Source: Diphasiastrum complanatum (lineage: Eukaryota; Streptophyta; Lycopodiopsida; Lycopodiales; Lycopodiaceae). Taken from it: a stretch of DNA of 64,000 bases. Under the pieces are notes generated by a model that saw only the letters and a program-made list of their open reading frames with translations, searched no databases and was not told where the DNA came from. Both the position numbers and the translations under genes were made by a program. Below are positions 20,310 to 30,890 of this stretch, one piece after another (positions within the stretch are counted from its first letter, which is position 1; each line of letters starts with the position of its first letter). The stretch spans positions 46,114,338-46,178,337 of the forward strand of contig CM055093.1 of NCBI GenBank assembly GCA_029204225.1, given 5' to 3'.

Positions 20310-20708
20310 TGAAGAATTATGAGACCTAGCTATGGAGTATCTTAACTCAGATGCTAGATCAACTATGAAAGCTTGAGAAAACTTGGCTATGGAAATATCA
20401 CACACAAGGAGAATTGCATGAGCATCTCACAACTCAAAAGTCACAAGAAGAAATGAATTGCTTGAGAGAGAGAGGAGGGCGTGGGTCCTCCAAATCCCTT
20501 GTGAGGCAAGCACCTCCTTTACATGCATGGAAAGTCTAGGTGTCAACCATAGGAGTGAGCTACTTGGCCAAGTGGGCCACTTGCACTAATTTACATAACT
20601 TAACAAAAGGGGGGGGTCATGCATTTAATTAAAAACATGCCCCATGAGTTATGTACAACTTAACTAATGCTTAGTCAAAAGGGGTAAAATAGGCATTACT
20701 CTTCAACA
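20310..20708 (-). repeat. Copia 5' LTR
   Basis: This 399-bp LTR is nearly identical to the 3' LTR. On - it should carry the element's promoter. It ends at the target duplication TTAGG (20709-20713). Confidence 0.95.
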
Positions 20709-20713
20709 TTAGG
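20709..20713. other. Target site duplication of the nested Copia (right copy, TTAGG)
   Basis: It matches 15292-15296 exactly and belongs to the interrupted ORF1 sequence GGTATTCCTAA read on -. Confidence 0.92.
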
Positions 20714-21314
20714 AATACCCCTAACTCGGATATTAAGAGCCTTCTTGGCTCTTTTCTCTTGTTCTGTAAAAACATTCTCCAAAGTAGGATGCACTGAAGA
20801 GGGCTGAACTTGGTTAGAGGACACATTACCATCTTGCTTAAGAACCGAAGCCCTTGTACAAGTTTCTTCCACTTCCTTTGCCAAAGACGAGATGTTACTT
20901 TCCGCATCCTGCTGCGAATGAAGATCCTGCACCCCTTTCACTTTCATCATTTTGTAAGTCCTTATTTTGAAGGCTGACCTTGACAAGTTCTCCATGAAGC
21001 ATCTGATTTTGTAGTTGCAATTTCTCGATAAATTGTAGCACGTGTTTGAACTGATGTTGTAAGTAGTTGTGAAGAAATTCAAAGTCGGATAGATTGCTAG
21101 GTCGTAATTGTTTTGCAAGGATATGATAGGCAAGGTAGGAGTCGGCAGACGATAATAACAGAACAGGTGTATTCACCACAGGCGAGGCAAAGGCAATAGC
21201 TTGCACTGGAGAATGAGGCAATGACTGGCCAGTTGGTTGGCCAATCAGTTCAACCATTGCTGGACCAGCCAGCTCTGGCCCATCATGAACAGCAGAAGCA
21301 ATAGTGAGAGGCAT
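20714..21314 (-). pseudogene. LINE copy B ORF1, N-terminal segment (5' of the Copia insertion)
   Basis: The first frame starts at ATG 21314 (MPLTIASAVHDGPELAG). It has a Pro/Ser/Ala-rich N-terminus and a predicted coiled-coil stretch (FEFLHNYLQHQFKHVLQFIEK, LQLQNQMLHGELVKV), typical of LINE ORF1 proteins that trimerise. At about 20,940 it runs out and homologous sequence continues in another frame (SNISSLAKEVEET) to KALNIRVRGIPN, which meets the C-terminal half after the Copia. One frameshift is therefore present besides the insertion. Confidence 0.78.
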
Positions 21315-21617
21315 CGATGTAGAAGGGCGGACCTGGACATAGCGAGCCCAGGACCAGGGTAGATCAATAGGCAGGGTCAGCGAGCAGGGATTAGGCAGGG
21401 ATCAGACAGGGCAGAACAGATGTGCAGGGATCAACGTAGATCAGACATGGGGTCAGATCTGACTTAGACAGGGAAACCTAGATCAGACCAGATCTGGCTT
21501 AGTCAGGGCAGACATGGATAGGGAACAACGAGGGTAGGTAGGGGCCAGATTGGAGCAAGGGTAGGCAGGGCTGACATCGAGGGTAGACCAGTGAGGGTCA
21601 GTAGCGCTGGAGCTGAC

Positions 21618-21620
<3 letters not shown>
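21315..21620 (-). other. 5' untranslated region of LINE copy B
   Basis: This stretch is rich in imperfect repeats of GGGATCAGACAGGGCAG type as written on +, with many GATC words. No frame of interest was seen. It begins immediately after the GA run at 21621-21681, which is the tail of the neighbouring LINE. GATC-rich 5' regions also precede the ORF1 units at 33.95 and 35.33 kb. Confidence 0.6.
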
Positions 21621-21684
<64 letters not shown>

Positions 21685-21714
21685 TATTAATGTCTTTTCC
21701 ATGCCAAAAGGCAT
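21621..21714 (-). repeat. LINE copy C 3' terminus: stem-loop plus (CT)n tail
   Basis: Read on -, ATGCC-TTTT-GGCAT (21714-21701) is followed by GGAAAAGACATTAATAAAG and 61 bases of CT repeat (written as GA at 21621-21681). The arrangement is the same as at 7204-7301. Confidence 0.85.
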
Positions 21715-23220
21715 ATAAGACCAAAAGGAGTACATGTCAAGTATGTGAAACCATGGAGCGTATATAAACGTCTTCAAGAAAAAACTATGCATAAAAGAGA
21801 AATGAGTAATATAACTGTGAACTACAAACTGCCAACTGTCCATGAGTGGGAGCAAAATAGCTGCCAGGAGTAACGTAATATCATATAGTGCTGTTGCTGA
21901 AAAAAGATGTGATACGAGTTGCAACAGGAGGTAATATGGACCGTCGCTGACGTCCTCTAGGAGGGTGAAAACTGTGTGCTCTCTTAACAGGGTGGGAAGT
22001 GCGAACTGCTGCATGACTATGAGTGGTACATTGTTTGACATCAGTGAGGTGGTATGTCGTCGTCATCGTCATCAGACCGTGTCCGTCTCCTGAAGAAAGA
22101 CGTAATCTGAGCTTGAGAGCTAGGATGTGGCTGGTGAGTTGACTGGTACATATCTTGGCGCAGCAAGACCATCTCTCGTAGCATAAGTGTGACACAGCGA
22201 GAGTCCTCATATCCAGTCAGTGCTCCGAGTGTAGTAGGCATGTCACGGAATAGACAGTGATATCTCCCTCTAATCTCATAATATATGGGGCATCTGAAGA
22301 TGAAATGCTCCTCGGACTCTATCTCATGTAAGGGACATAGCAGGCATAGTCTCTCCTCTCAAGGTGTACACTGGAATCTGCCTGTCTCAATAGCCAACTG
22401 ATGTGAGAAGACTATGAATTGTCGCAAAGTGAAACAGAGACCGTGTGATAGTCCAGAGGACAAATAGCGGGGTAAAATCGGAAGACCACTGGTATTGCCA
22501 AGTACGGTCGAGATATGCTCTGTATAAAAAACGTCTAATGTACTGGTGTGTACCCAAAGGGAGATCAATGATAGTGATACCAAATGCTTCCATGAGGAAG
22601 TGTGATGCCTGAGAGAACCATGATAGCCGGTATCCCTAAGTTTGAAGGTGATGAGAGGACATGAGTGCAAGCCGCGTATATCTTTGCTCTGTATCAGAAA
22701 GTGCCTGGGCTCTCTGGATGTATGTGATAAGCTGGAAGGCTGCCTCAATCTGAATCGGGCAGGTGGCAAACTTGGCAAGGATTCTCATGTGGAACCGAGG
22801 GCTTCGCTCGGATCATGTGAGCTAACATGGTGGTCTGTAAGCGTGAAATGCTGGACCAGTGTGAAGATGATAGTCCTGTACATCATATCTCTGCTGCATA
22901 CAAGGCTGAAGGGGTGACAATGGTGTCAAACAGTCTACACTTATCTGTAATCCCTCTATGGTATGAGAGACTAGTAACACATCATCCGCATAGAGAAGGA
23001 TGGCAATCAAAATGTCTCCAAGCCGGCAACCGTTACTCGGTCCAAGTATGTAAATCGTCCAGAAGAGGGGGTGGGGCACGAGGGATAAACTCACGCCAAA
23101 AGGCACCAGAGGAGGAGCTGAAAAGGAGGTCTACCAGACGGTTTCCTTTAGACGGCCATCGAGATAGGCCATTCAGAATGGCTAAAGAATGGGCTTTTGC
23201 TAGTCCTGGTCATGTACTGA
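21715..23220 (-). pseudogene. LINE copy C ORF2 remnant with internal deletions
   Basis: On -, from upstream to downstream: an endonuclease scrap (23220-23140, identical in large part to 14,290-14,340), a linker (GVSLSLVPHPL in one frame, the shifted form of FWREFIPRA), the RT catalytic region IAILLYADDVLLVSHT (~23,010), then a jump to post-RT sequence. C-terminal fragments follow to the aspartate-rich end RTRSDDDDDDIPPH at 22041. A 3' UTR of ~330 bases leads to the stem-loop. YADD is present, but most of RT is gone and the frames are broken. Confidence 0.75.
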
Positions 23221-23500
23221 CTCGTGGGTCCTTAATTTTGTTTAGGGGCCCTATCTTGACTTTTGGAGGTGCCCTACATTTAGTAAGTGGTTAACCTTAG
23301 GGTTTGGTGGCATTTGGTCACATCCAGGTAGAGTACTTAGATGCTCATTGTGTATTCCATTTTATACAGTTTGGCTCTCCATTGCTCTTGTTGCTGTTTT
23401 CTCTCTCTCTCTCTTAGAGTTGGGCGCCCAACCTCTTCTCTCTTGTTTCTTGTGGAGATTGATTGATAACTAGATCTTGGTGACTTGTCTCTTGCTTTCC
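23221..23500. other. Unassigned junction sequence with a 14-bp palindrome
   Basis: No gene was seen. GTTGGGCGCCCAAC at 23419-23432 is a perfect palindrome next to a short CT run (23400-23413). Confidence 0.5.
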
Positions 23501-23504
23501 TACA

Positions 23505-24000
23505 CGAGGCTCATGGATTGGCCGTTTATAATGGCCTACTGCAGTGGCTTGATTCAGGTGACTTCACTTGTTTTCCTCACAAGTGAGGGAGTAGTGTCGT
23601 TGACTATATCATGGGATTGCCGTCTCTCCTCCCCTATATTTCATCTTTCCTGGTCCACCGTACTACCTTGTCTGACCACTCATACCTCTCTCTCTCTATT
23701 GACCTTCTTCACACCCCATGTACTAGTACATTAAGTCCTAGCGAAAAGACCGTATACCGCTATAACCCTCAGAACACTCCCATGTATAGGGAAGCCTTAT
23801 CTGACCTCCTGACTTATTTCTCCTATGCAGATACTTTGACGGACCAGTCTCTTTTTCTTGTTCAGACCTTGCATACCGCTGCATCCCTGGCTTTTCCATC
23901 TACCCGGCCCAAGCACTTTCGATATAGTCGACCACATAACCCCTGGTATGACCACGAATGTAACCAGCTTCATCTATCTGGTAATAGGACCATCTCTATC
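23505..24000 (+). pseudogene. LINE endonuclease C-terminal fragment and linker (+)
   Basis: Frames show a C-terminal endonuclease pattern: AVYNGL-like start, SSVVDYIMGLPSLLPYISSF, TTLSDHSYLSLSI with the SDH motif, then the linker LVQTLHTAASLAFPSTRP and NPWYDHECNQLHL. An in-frame stop lies near 23,590. It points opposite to LINE copy C and ends where a - strand fragment begins, so it is a separate broken insertion. Confidence 0.75.
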
Positions 24001-24371
24001 ACTAAAAGTTCAAATGTTACCAATGTGAACAGGATCAGGAGCTTGAATACGGAGAGGATACCACCTGTGTCAGGCATTTTTCTATGAGCTGGTCCTGAGT
24101 TGAAATCACCCAACCCGAGTAAAACATATTCTTTATCAGAAAAGATAGCAATATCATCTGAAATCCCATCAAATAAAGAATCAACACTGTCTGTGGTGGG
24201 AATTAACAAAGTAATATAAATATTCTTATCTATTCCAACGCAATGACCATTGATATTTGGGAACAAGAATGCAGGATATAATTTAGACAGCGTGGGCAAC
24301 ATTAGCGATCCTCCATTTGGAGAGTAGCAGCAGTCCTTAAAGAGACATTCATTCAAGTTAGCAGTGATCAT
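23990..24371 (-). pseudogene. Diverged LINE endonuclease N-terminal fragment (-)
   Basis: The 133-residue frame has GGSLMLPTLSKLYPAFLF, IYITLLIPTTDSVDSLFDG and YVLLGLGDFNSGPAHRKMP. The GDFNS motif and the preceding strand pattern are those of LINE-type endonucleases, but the sequence differs clearly from the main family here. It is probably a second LINE lineage. The 3' side ends in unrelated sequence. Confidence 0.6.
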
Positions 24372-24389
24372 CCATCATCATAGTTAGCA

Positions 24390-24690
24390 ACGATCTTCCA
24401 TAGAGAGCATCGAGTGTTTAGAAATAAGAGAAATTTAAATCACTTGCAATCGAACGATAGGCCTCTTCTGCTGGAGTGCTAGGTCTTGGAAATGCTACGT
24501 CTTTTGTGGCTGTCATAACCACGCACAAATCGAAGATGTACTTGTATCCACAAGGGGCCAAGTATGTGGGTATTGCCACAATACTTGCATGCCTACCCCT
24601 TTGTGCTAAAGGTGCCATATCTGGCCGCAATGGTCACAGGATCCAAAGTTGGATCGAATGCTCTCCCCATCTCTTAGTAATCAGAGTCCT
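24390..24690 (-). pseudogene. Possible BED-type zinc-finger fragment of a hAT element
   Basis: Read on - from ~24,690, one frame gives GRAFDPTLDPVTIAARYGTF, then a stop, then ACKYCGNT. A C-x2-C in this setting resembles the BED finger at the N-terminus of plant DUF659/hAT proteins. The match is weak and the histidine half is unclear. It may or may not belong to the same family as the transposase remnant at 9-11.1 kb. Confidence 0.35.
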
Positions 24691-24699
24691 TGTAGTATT

Positions 24700-26680
24700 T
24701 AGAAGAGGAAAAATATTATTCTCACTTAAACACTTGAAGGCTAATTCCTAAACCCTAAGTGCCATCTTCTAATTTCTTCCCTAATACCTACTCCCTCGGT
24801 TTAATATTTACTACTTACCCCCCTCCCTAAGTTCCAAGTTCCAACTTCCTAATATTTTTTTCTCAATGCTTACTCACAAATTAAAAATTAGAAATCATGA
24901 TGCCCCACTCTAACCTCTCTTTTTATCATCATTCCTCTCCCTAATCTATAATCTACTCTATTCCTTTCTAAGTAATGCTCAATGCCCGTCATCCTAATCA
25001 TTAAACACATCTCCAATGTCCATGAATGATAATACAGAAGGATTACGTATGATGCTCCTCTCCTCTAATTTTCTCTCCTAGTTTGTCGCCTTATCCTCAC
25101 TCTTCTTGAATTCTCTCAAATTCCTTCTCACTATTCACAACACAAGAAGAAAAACTTAGATGGGCGGCTGCCCATTCAGGTCTGTTTTTCATCAGGCCTG
25201 ATTTTGAACTAGAATTTGATTTGAATCTGCTGATTTGGTTCCAAAATGGAATCGTGATTTAATGACCATTGAATTGGTGATTTGTGAAACTCCGACTTCC
25301 ATGAGCCATGAGCCCCTCTTTTTGCCACTTGCACGATTCAAACCTACAAACTCAGTTGGAACATCTCAATGTTGCAAAACTTCAACCATATTGGCATCAC
25401 CACATCCTAGCTTGGATATGAATAAGCCATAAGATTCTAAGCGAGGAAACCAGAAATAAGGAAAGATTAAAATCTTGAAATGAAGTTTTGGAGATGAAAA
25501 ATATTAAAGAACCACAAAAATATACCTGCAGAAGTGCTAGGAACCGGAAACATCCACAACGATACATAAATGGCCATAATAGGCTTTTTATTGTAGTGAA
25601 TGTAGAAATAGCAAGAATTTCGTATTTCAATTATAGATGTTTATCCTTTAATTTTCCATGGAGATCGACTTCTAGATTTAGGGAAAGTGCTTTATAAGAA
25701 ATTTTCTGACATGTTCGGGGTCCTTTAGCCGGATCTATGTGACGAAGATAACTATAACTAGCAGTCATGAGCTATTTGGAGTAGAGCAATGAGCACATAG
25801 GAAAAATGAAATTATTAGAACATGTTTCTAGGAAAGAAAGGCCAATGATTATGAAAAAATTCTTCTTTGCTGCTTGACTATGGATATTTTTGGAAAGGCT
25901 CTTTTTGAATGGTACCAATCATTGCTTGTTTTTAGAGCCTCTAAAACAATCAAGCGGACTTTCTTTTCCTGTCAACTTCTAAGTACCGCAATAGCTTTTG
26001 AAAATTCTCCTACAGTAGTTCATATCATTCAAGCCTCAAGGGTTCAGCTTGTACTTAGTAGTGCGTCCTAACATTTTTAACGTTATTTTTATATTGGTAT
26101 TAAAGGATACTTTTATCAGAGGTGGATGTACCTTGATCAACACTTTGTGTCCTACCATATAGTTATTGAATTTGAAAGCACTTAAATTGTCACCATTCTT
26201 ACGCTTTTATGCATATTGCAAACCTATCAAAGTTTTGGATTCAATTTACTCTGTTGTTGTATGCTTTCAAACAGATTATAGGAACCCTGCAGAAGAAGTA
26301 CTGTACAGCCTAAAGATATTGTATTGACATGCCTGGTTACAATGTTTTCCACAACAAATGCAGCACTATTATGTTCTTGGATGGAGAATGTACTCAACTG
26401 CCTTTGAACTTTTTTTAGGAACAAGGAAATGTTTTGGCAATTGGATATGGTCCTGCTCGTGTTTGCTCATATCCTCGACAATTGAATGTTGTTAGTGATT
26501 CTATCCTTCTCAAAGTTATGTTTTGTAAATCTTGTGATTCTTATATTGTCTATCGTGCTTTGATGCAAAGGAGTCCGAATGATGAGATGTAGTCAAAGTT
26601 GTGAGCAAAACATCATCATAGAACACATTTGTGGAGTGAGAAGACTGCAAATGTCTAATAGGTAAAGCATTGAAGAAAGA
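24700..26680. other. Unassigned AT-rich region
   Basis: No supported gene was found. Short frames (25235-25432, 25397-25630, 25874-26071) show no recognised motif. Near 25,170-25,290 there are repeated GATTTGAATC- and GGAATCG-like words that recall the palindromic mini-repeats elsewhere, but more weakly. Confidence 0.4.
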
Positions 26681-26689
26681 AAGAAAGAT

Positions 26690-27500
26690 CTTTTTTTGTT
26701 AAAATGCTTCATAGGCACCAAAGGTTACATAAGATGAAAATTACATCTCAAGTGTGCGTCATATCACGGGAGCATATAAAACGTCTCCACAATGAATTAA
26801 TTAACTTACAAAGATAGGCTGAGTGAAAATCATATACGTGTAATCAAAGCTTAAGAAGTGATTTCATGAGTACTAAAGAATGATGTGATGGTGGCTGAAG
26901 TGGGAAGTGATTGTCGATGATATGTGGTATGCCTAGATGACTGTTGTTGAGCTCCAGGACATGATGGACATTAAGCTACATGACGAAGTGTGCGGCCCTG
27001 TGGTGTGCTGCGTATATTGTTTGCACTGACTCTGGGTGCGGTGTCAACTGGGAACATTTGCCTCATTCTCTGAACGATCCTCTACAACAAAATTCTCTTG
27101 TGAGTGGTGGTGGTGGAAGAATGTGATGATGGGTGGACCACAACCTCTAGTATTGGTGGTATTGCATATATACTCCTCATGCAGAACATCTCTCTGGTCA
27201 TCAAGGTGACACATCTCTAGTTCGCATAGGAGATCAGGAGCATAGTCATAGGAGATCCTGAAAGAGGCAATAGTGTCTTCTGTGAATCTCGTAGTAGAGA
27301 GGATGCTGAAAGATAAAGTGCTCTTCCTTATTTGTAAACTCTACGAAACACATATGTCAAATTCTATCCTCATGTGGGATCCCCTAAGAATGTCCTACCT
27401 CAACTTGTGATGAAGCTCGAAGCTTTCCTAATGCAATACAAAGGTTGTGAGATAGTTCAAAGTCCAGGTAGGAGGGGGGTGCAGGAAAGGCCGTTTGCAT
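26690..27500 (-). pseudogene. LINE 3' end remnant (copy D)
   Basis: Read on -, sequence from ~27,450 to ~27,180 aligns by eye with the ORF2 C-terminus and zinc-knuckle region of LINE copy C (compare 22,150-22,340), with many indels. A degraded 3' UTR follows. It ends near 26,740-26,685 in a variant tail: ACCTTTGGT-like short hairpin, GAAGCATTTT, an A-run, then (TTTC)n. This marks a subfamily using a TTTC rather than a CT tail. Confidence 0.6.
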
Positions 27501-27559
27501 CTAGATCTAGAAAATGTGTCATGTAATAGTTTAGTTTAACTTTAGAAGAGCCCAATCAG

Positions 27560-28250
27560 TCTAGGGAGCAAGTTACTTTATGGTGTTTGTTGATGATTAT
27601 TCTAGGAAGATGGGGGTATTTCTTTGCAAGAATAAGGGTGAGTTCAAGTATTTCAGATGGTTTAAGACATAGGTGGAGAAAGAAACAGATAGACAAATTT
27701 TTGTTCGGATAAAGAGGGAGAGTATCTTTCTAGAGAGTTTCAGGTGTTTTGCAAGGATCATGGTATAAAGAGACAATTTGCAAGTATGAAAACGCCTCAA
27801 CATAATGGAGTTGCGAGTTGGTCTATTGTGGAAACTGCAAAGAGCATGCGTAAAAGTAAGTAAATTCCGAATATGTTTTGGAGTGAAGTAGTTCAAACAA
27901 CCTAAGGAATTATTACATATGCTCACATACCTAAGGATTCAAGGAGCAAATTGGATTCAAAGGCTACTAAGTGTTTATTTCTTGGATATGATAGTCAAGA
28001 GAAGGGATACAGGTTGTATAATTGGGAGAGTAAGAAAATTATCATAAGCAAGGATGTAATCTTAGATGAGGATGGATCTAATAAAGATATAGAAATATCT
28101 TATGATAGGAAGCAAGATGGAGGAATTCCTATCTTGTGTGAGGAGTCATTACAGGAGCCTCAGTTGACACATGTACCACCTACACTAATTCAAGAACCTA
28201 GAGTAACCATTAGTTCCACACCCAATTGTTCTTGTTGAGTTTGTCGTACC
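27560..28250 (+). pseudogene. Copia integrase fragment (+)
   Basis: VFVDDYSRK (~27,580), homologues of the DKEGE and PQHNGVAE motifs in shifted frames, and the open frame 27951-28238 (SKATKCLFLGYDSQEKGYRLY, then IISKDVILDED) together follow the central and C-terminal part of a Copia integrase. Several stops and shifts are present. It ends at a - strand Copia LTR beginning at 28312, which probably inserted into it. Confidence 0.75.
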
Positions 28251-28311
28251 TCCTATTTGGATGAAGGCCATCTTCGAACTAATCATCTAATTGGAGAGAG
28301 TCACTTCCTTC

Positions 28312-28742
28312 TGTTGGAATTTGGTGCTCAAATTCAAGATAGAAGTGAACTAGTCATATTAGAATTCACACACACCAATCAAGATCAACATAAGAGATTA
28401 AAGAGAACTTAGATTTATTGAAGAATGAGCATAGCTCTCTACAACAGAATGAAAGGAGGTGGGGGATTAGCCATCCTTATATAATTTCTCTAGACCAAAA
28501 GCATAAAGCAAAAAAGCTAATTACTATAGTTGCTCTCTATTTTGGGTGAAGGCCCCTATTAAATTTCTAAGTGAAAAATCATATTCTATTCTACAACTAG
28601 TGTGCCCTCCTACATGCAAGAGTGATTAACTTGACTTTAGAACTTTGACTTTGATATACTAAAAATAGAAATGGCCTCTAAAATAGCTTGCTAGCATGGC
28701 CAAACCAACATTAAAGGTGCAAATGAACATTAATTTCTAACA
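28312..28742 (-). repeat. Copia LTR (3' LTR of the - strand element)
   Basis: This 431-bp unit has TG...CA ends: TGTTGGAATTTGG on + at 28312 and TTAATTTCTAACA at 28742. Read on -, AAGGGGGAG (polypurine tract) lies just before TGTTAG at 28742, so this is the 3' LTR of the RT fragment at 28,743-30,235. A partner LTR was not found. Confidence 0.82.
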
Positions 28743-30235
28743 CTCCCCCTTAATGTTTACTTTGTTATCTATTACTCCTAGAAGTTCTCTAAACTTCTAA
28801 AGCTTTTCTTGCTCTTTTATAGGGCAATTCACCACTTTGAATCTTCTCTCTAATGAAGTGTTGTTGTACTTCGATGTGCTTTGTCATGCTGTGTAAAACT
28901 GGATTCTTTGCCAATTTAATGCAACTTTATCATAGTGAAGTACCATATGAAGATACTGTAGAATCCTTCATAACCATTTTGCTTCAATTGTTGCACTCTT
29001 AGCCATGAATTGACTAACCATATTAACAGCATAATATTTGGTCTCGTAGTAGTTAGATAGATTAAGCTTCTAACAAGCTTTCTATATAACTTTCCATCTA
29101 CATCTTGATCATCCTCAACTTTACATCCACTATCATATGGTGTAGAAATAGGCTTGCACTCTAACATATTGAACTTTTCAAGAAGTTCATGAGCATACTT
29201 AGATTGAGAAATAAATAGTCCATGTGCTACTCTCCATACCTCAATCCCAAGAAAGTATTGTAGTGAGCCAAGATCTTTCAAATCAAACTTTGATGAAAGA
29301 TCTTTCTTAATATTCTGAATCAAATCACGATCCAAACTTGTGATAACAAGATCATTTACATGCATCACTACAATAACAATATGACTATCCCTGATCAAAA
29401 CATAAAGTGTAGGCTCCAAACTACTCTTCTAAAAACCAAGCTCCTCAAAGTATGTGTCAAACCCCATGTACCATGCCTTGGGTACTTACTTAAGTCTGTA
29501 TAAGGCCTTGTCCAACTTGCAAACCTTTTCTTCCTATCTTGCTACTATGTATTCCTCTAGCTGCTCCATGCAGACTTCCTCCTCTAGAAATCCATTAAAA
29601 AATGCACTCTTACCATCCATTTGTTGAATATCCCATCCAAACTGAGCTGCCAATGACAAGATTGTCCTCATAGTAGTTAACTTAGCAACTGGTGCAAAAG
29701 TTTCTTCATAGTCAATCCCTTATTGTTGAGCAAACGCAACCAACCTTGCCTTACGTTTGTCTATAGAACTATCTAATTTGTACTTAGTTCTATAGATCCA
29801 CTTGCATCCAATAACCTTTATACCTATAAGTAACTAAACAAGCCTCCAAGTCTTCTTCTTTATGATGGAGTTATACTCCTCATCCATAGCTTTCCTCCAA
29901 ATATCCTCTTTTTCAGCTTCTCTAAAAGTAGATGGATCCTGAGTTTCCAACACTGTAGCCATATAAGCAAAGTGTACATCCTCATCTTCATGATGATCCT
30001 CCTATCGATCCTTATACCCATGATGCTTTTCAAGCCTAGCAAATCTCCTAGTTCCCTGTGTACTAGACTCTCCCTATTCCAAACTAACACTATCCTCAAT
30101 AGTTTCATAGTAGCATCTAGGTAATCTTCTAGTATCTGATGTAGGATGCTTCCTGCCTGGTGAAGTCGGATGTGAATAAGTATCCCATGTACTCGATCTC
30201 TCCTTCCTCTTTCCTTAATCATGTGTGATAACATT
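28743..30235 (-). pseudogene. Copia Pol remnant: RT and part of RNase H (-)
   Basis: Read on -, broken frames give a pre-RT region with ERSSTWDTYSHPTSPG-like words, CKWIYRTKYKLD, DYEETFAPVAKL, QQMDGKSAFFNGFLEEEV, and the frame 29419-28916 with LKDLGSLQYFLGIEVWR and YLTTTRPNI. The catalytic YVDD motif reads HVND (VMHVNDLVIT), and multiple stops are present, so RT is dead. RNase H is largely missing. The upstream end stops abruptly near 30,235 at LINE sequence. Confidence 0.8.
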
Positions 30236-30239
30236 GATA

Positions 30240-30890
30240 TATGAAGACGTGAAAAATTAGCCCAGCGTAAGACTTGGACATGGAACTATTTGCATTCATC
30301 ATCATCCCAAGCATTGCAAGGAAATGTGAAACAAGATTTGGGTTTATGTGGTTTGGGAGGAAAGGGAACGGATGTGGCAATGTCAAGTGAAGATGAGAGC
30401 CAGTTAGCCTCAATGTCCAATATACCATCTTGGGGTATGAGATAGCAAGGAGCAAAGTTAACCTTGATAGAAGAGGCGTGTATGAAGAGTGGAAGCTATA
30501 ACGTGGCATAGTTGATGTGTGGGGGAATAGAGGGTGGGTGTATGTGAGTCAAACAAGGTGGTAGGAGAAACTATGTAATTAGAGGTCTGTGGAATGAAGG
30601 GGAGTGAGCCCATGTGCTAGTCAACAATGTAATGCCTGCCACTATGAGGGTGGCAATTGAAGTAAGCTGAAGAAGGCCATTGTATAGCATCAATTTTTGG
30701 AAGATTTCTAAGTGCATCAAGTGCTCCCCATATGTAGTAACTGGGCTGTCCTATTCGTTGAAGATCTCCGGATACCAACCTAATCAACATCACATGCATG
30801 TAGTCCATCTATGCATCATGCAAAGAAATATGTTTACTAGATGTCCTAGCATTGAAATCCCCTAGCCTAGCATAGTTGAAGGATTGATTG
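30240..30890 (-). pseudogene. LINE endonuclease fragment (-)
   Basis: Read on -, a short GDFNARTSSK motif (~30,875-30,850) is followed by IQWPSSAYFNCHPHSGRHYIVD (~30,680-30,617) and the linker word YSFHSSYTPLLSRLTLL (~30,500). This is the same order as in the other LINE endonucleases here. It is heavily broken. Confidence 0.65.

Larger units (their letters stand above)
15297..20708 (-). mobile_element. Young, apparently complete Ty1/Copia retrotransposon
   Basis: The 5,412-bp element has LTRs of 398 bp (15297-15694) and 399 bp (20310-20708), a tRNA-Met primer site, one uninterrupted 1383-codon Gag-Pol frame, a polypurine tract and a 5-bp target duplication. Read by eye the LTRs differ by one substitution (about 15,660 versus 20,674) and one G in a G-run. 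LTRs are identical at insertion, so this is a very recent event. It sits inside ORF1 of LINE copy B. All expected parts are present, so it may be autonomous; activity is inferred, not shown. Confidence 0.95.
11460..21620 (-). mobile_element. LINE copy B: near full-length, split by a nested Copia element
   Basis: On - the order is GC-rich 5' region (21620-21315), ORF1 (21314-20714 and 15291-14976), endonuclease (14772-13988), linker and RT (13720-12930) and ORF2 C-terminal zinc knuckle (to 11468). A 3' stem-loop sits at 11469-11492. Removing the 5.4-kb Copia at 15297-20708 and one target duplication leaves a LINE of about 4.7 kb with the expected domain order. Its 5' end abuts the CT tail of another LINE at 21621. 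It is the only copy here with a nearly complete RT, though it carries frameshifts. Confidence 0.88.
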
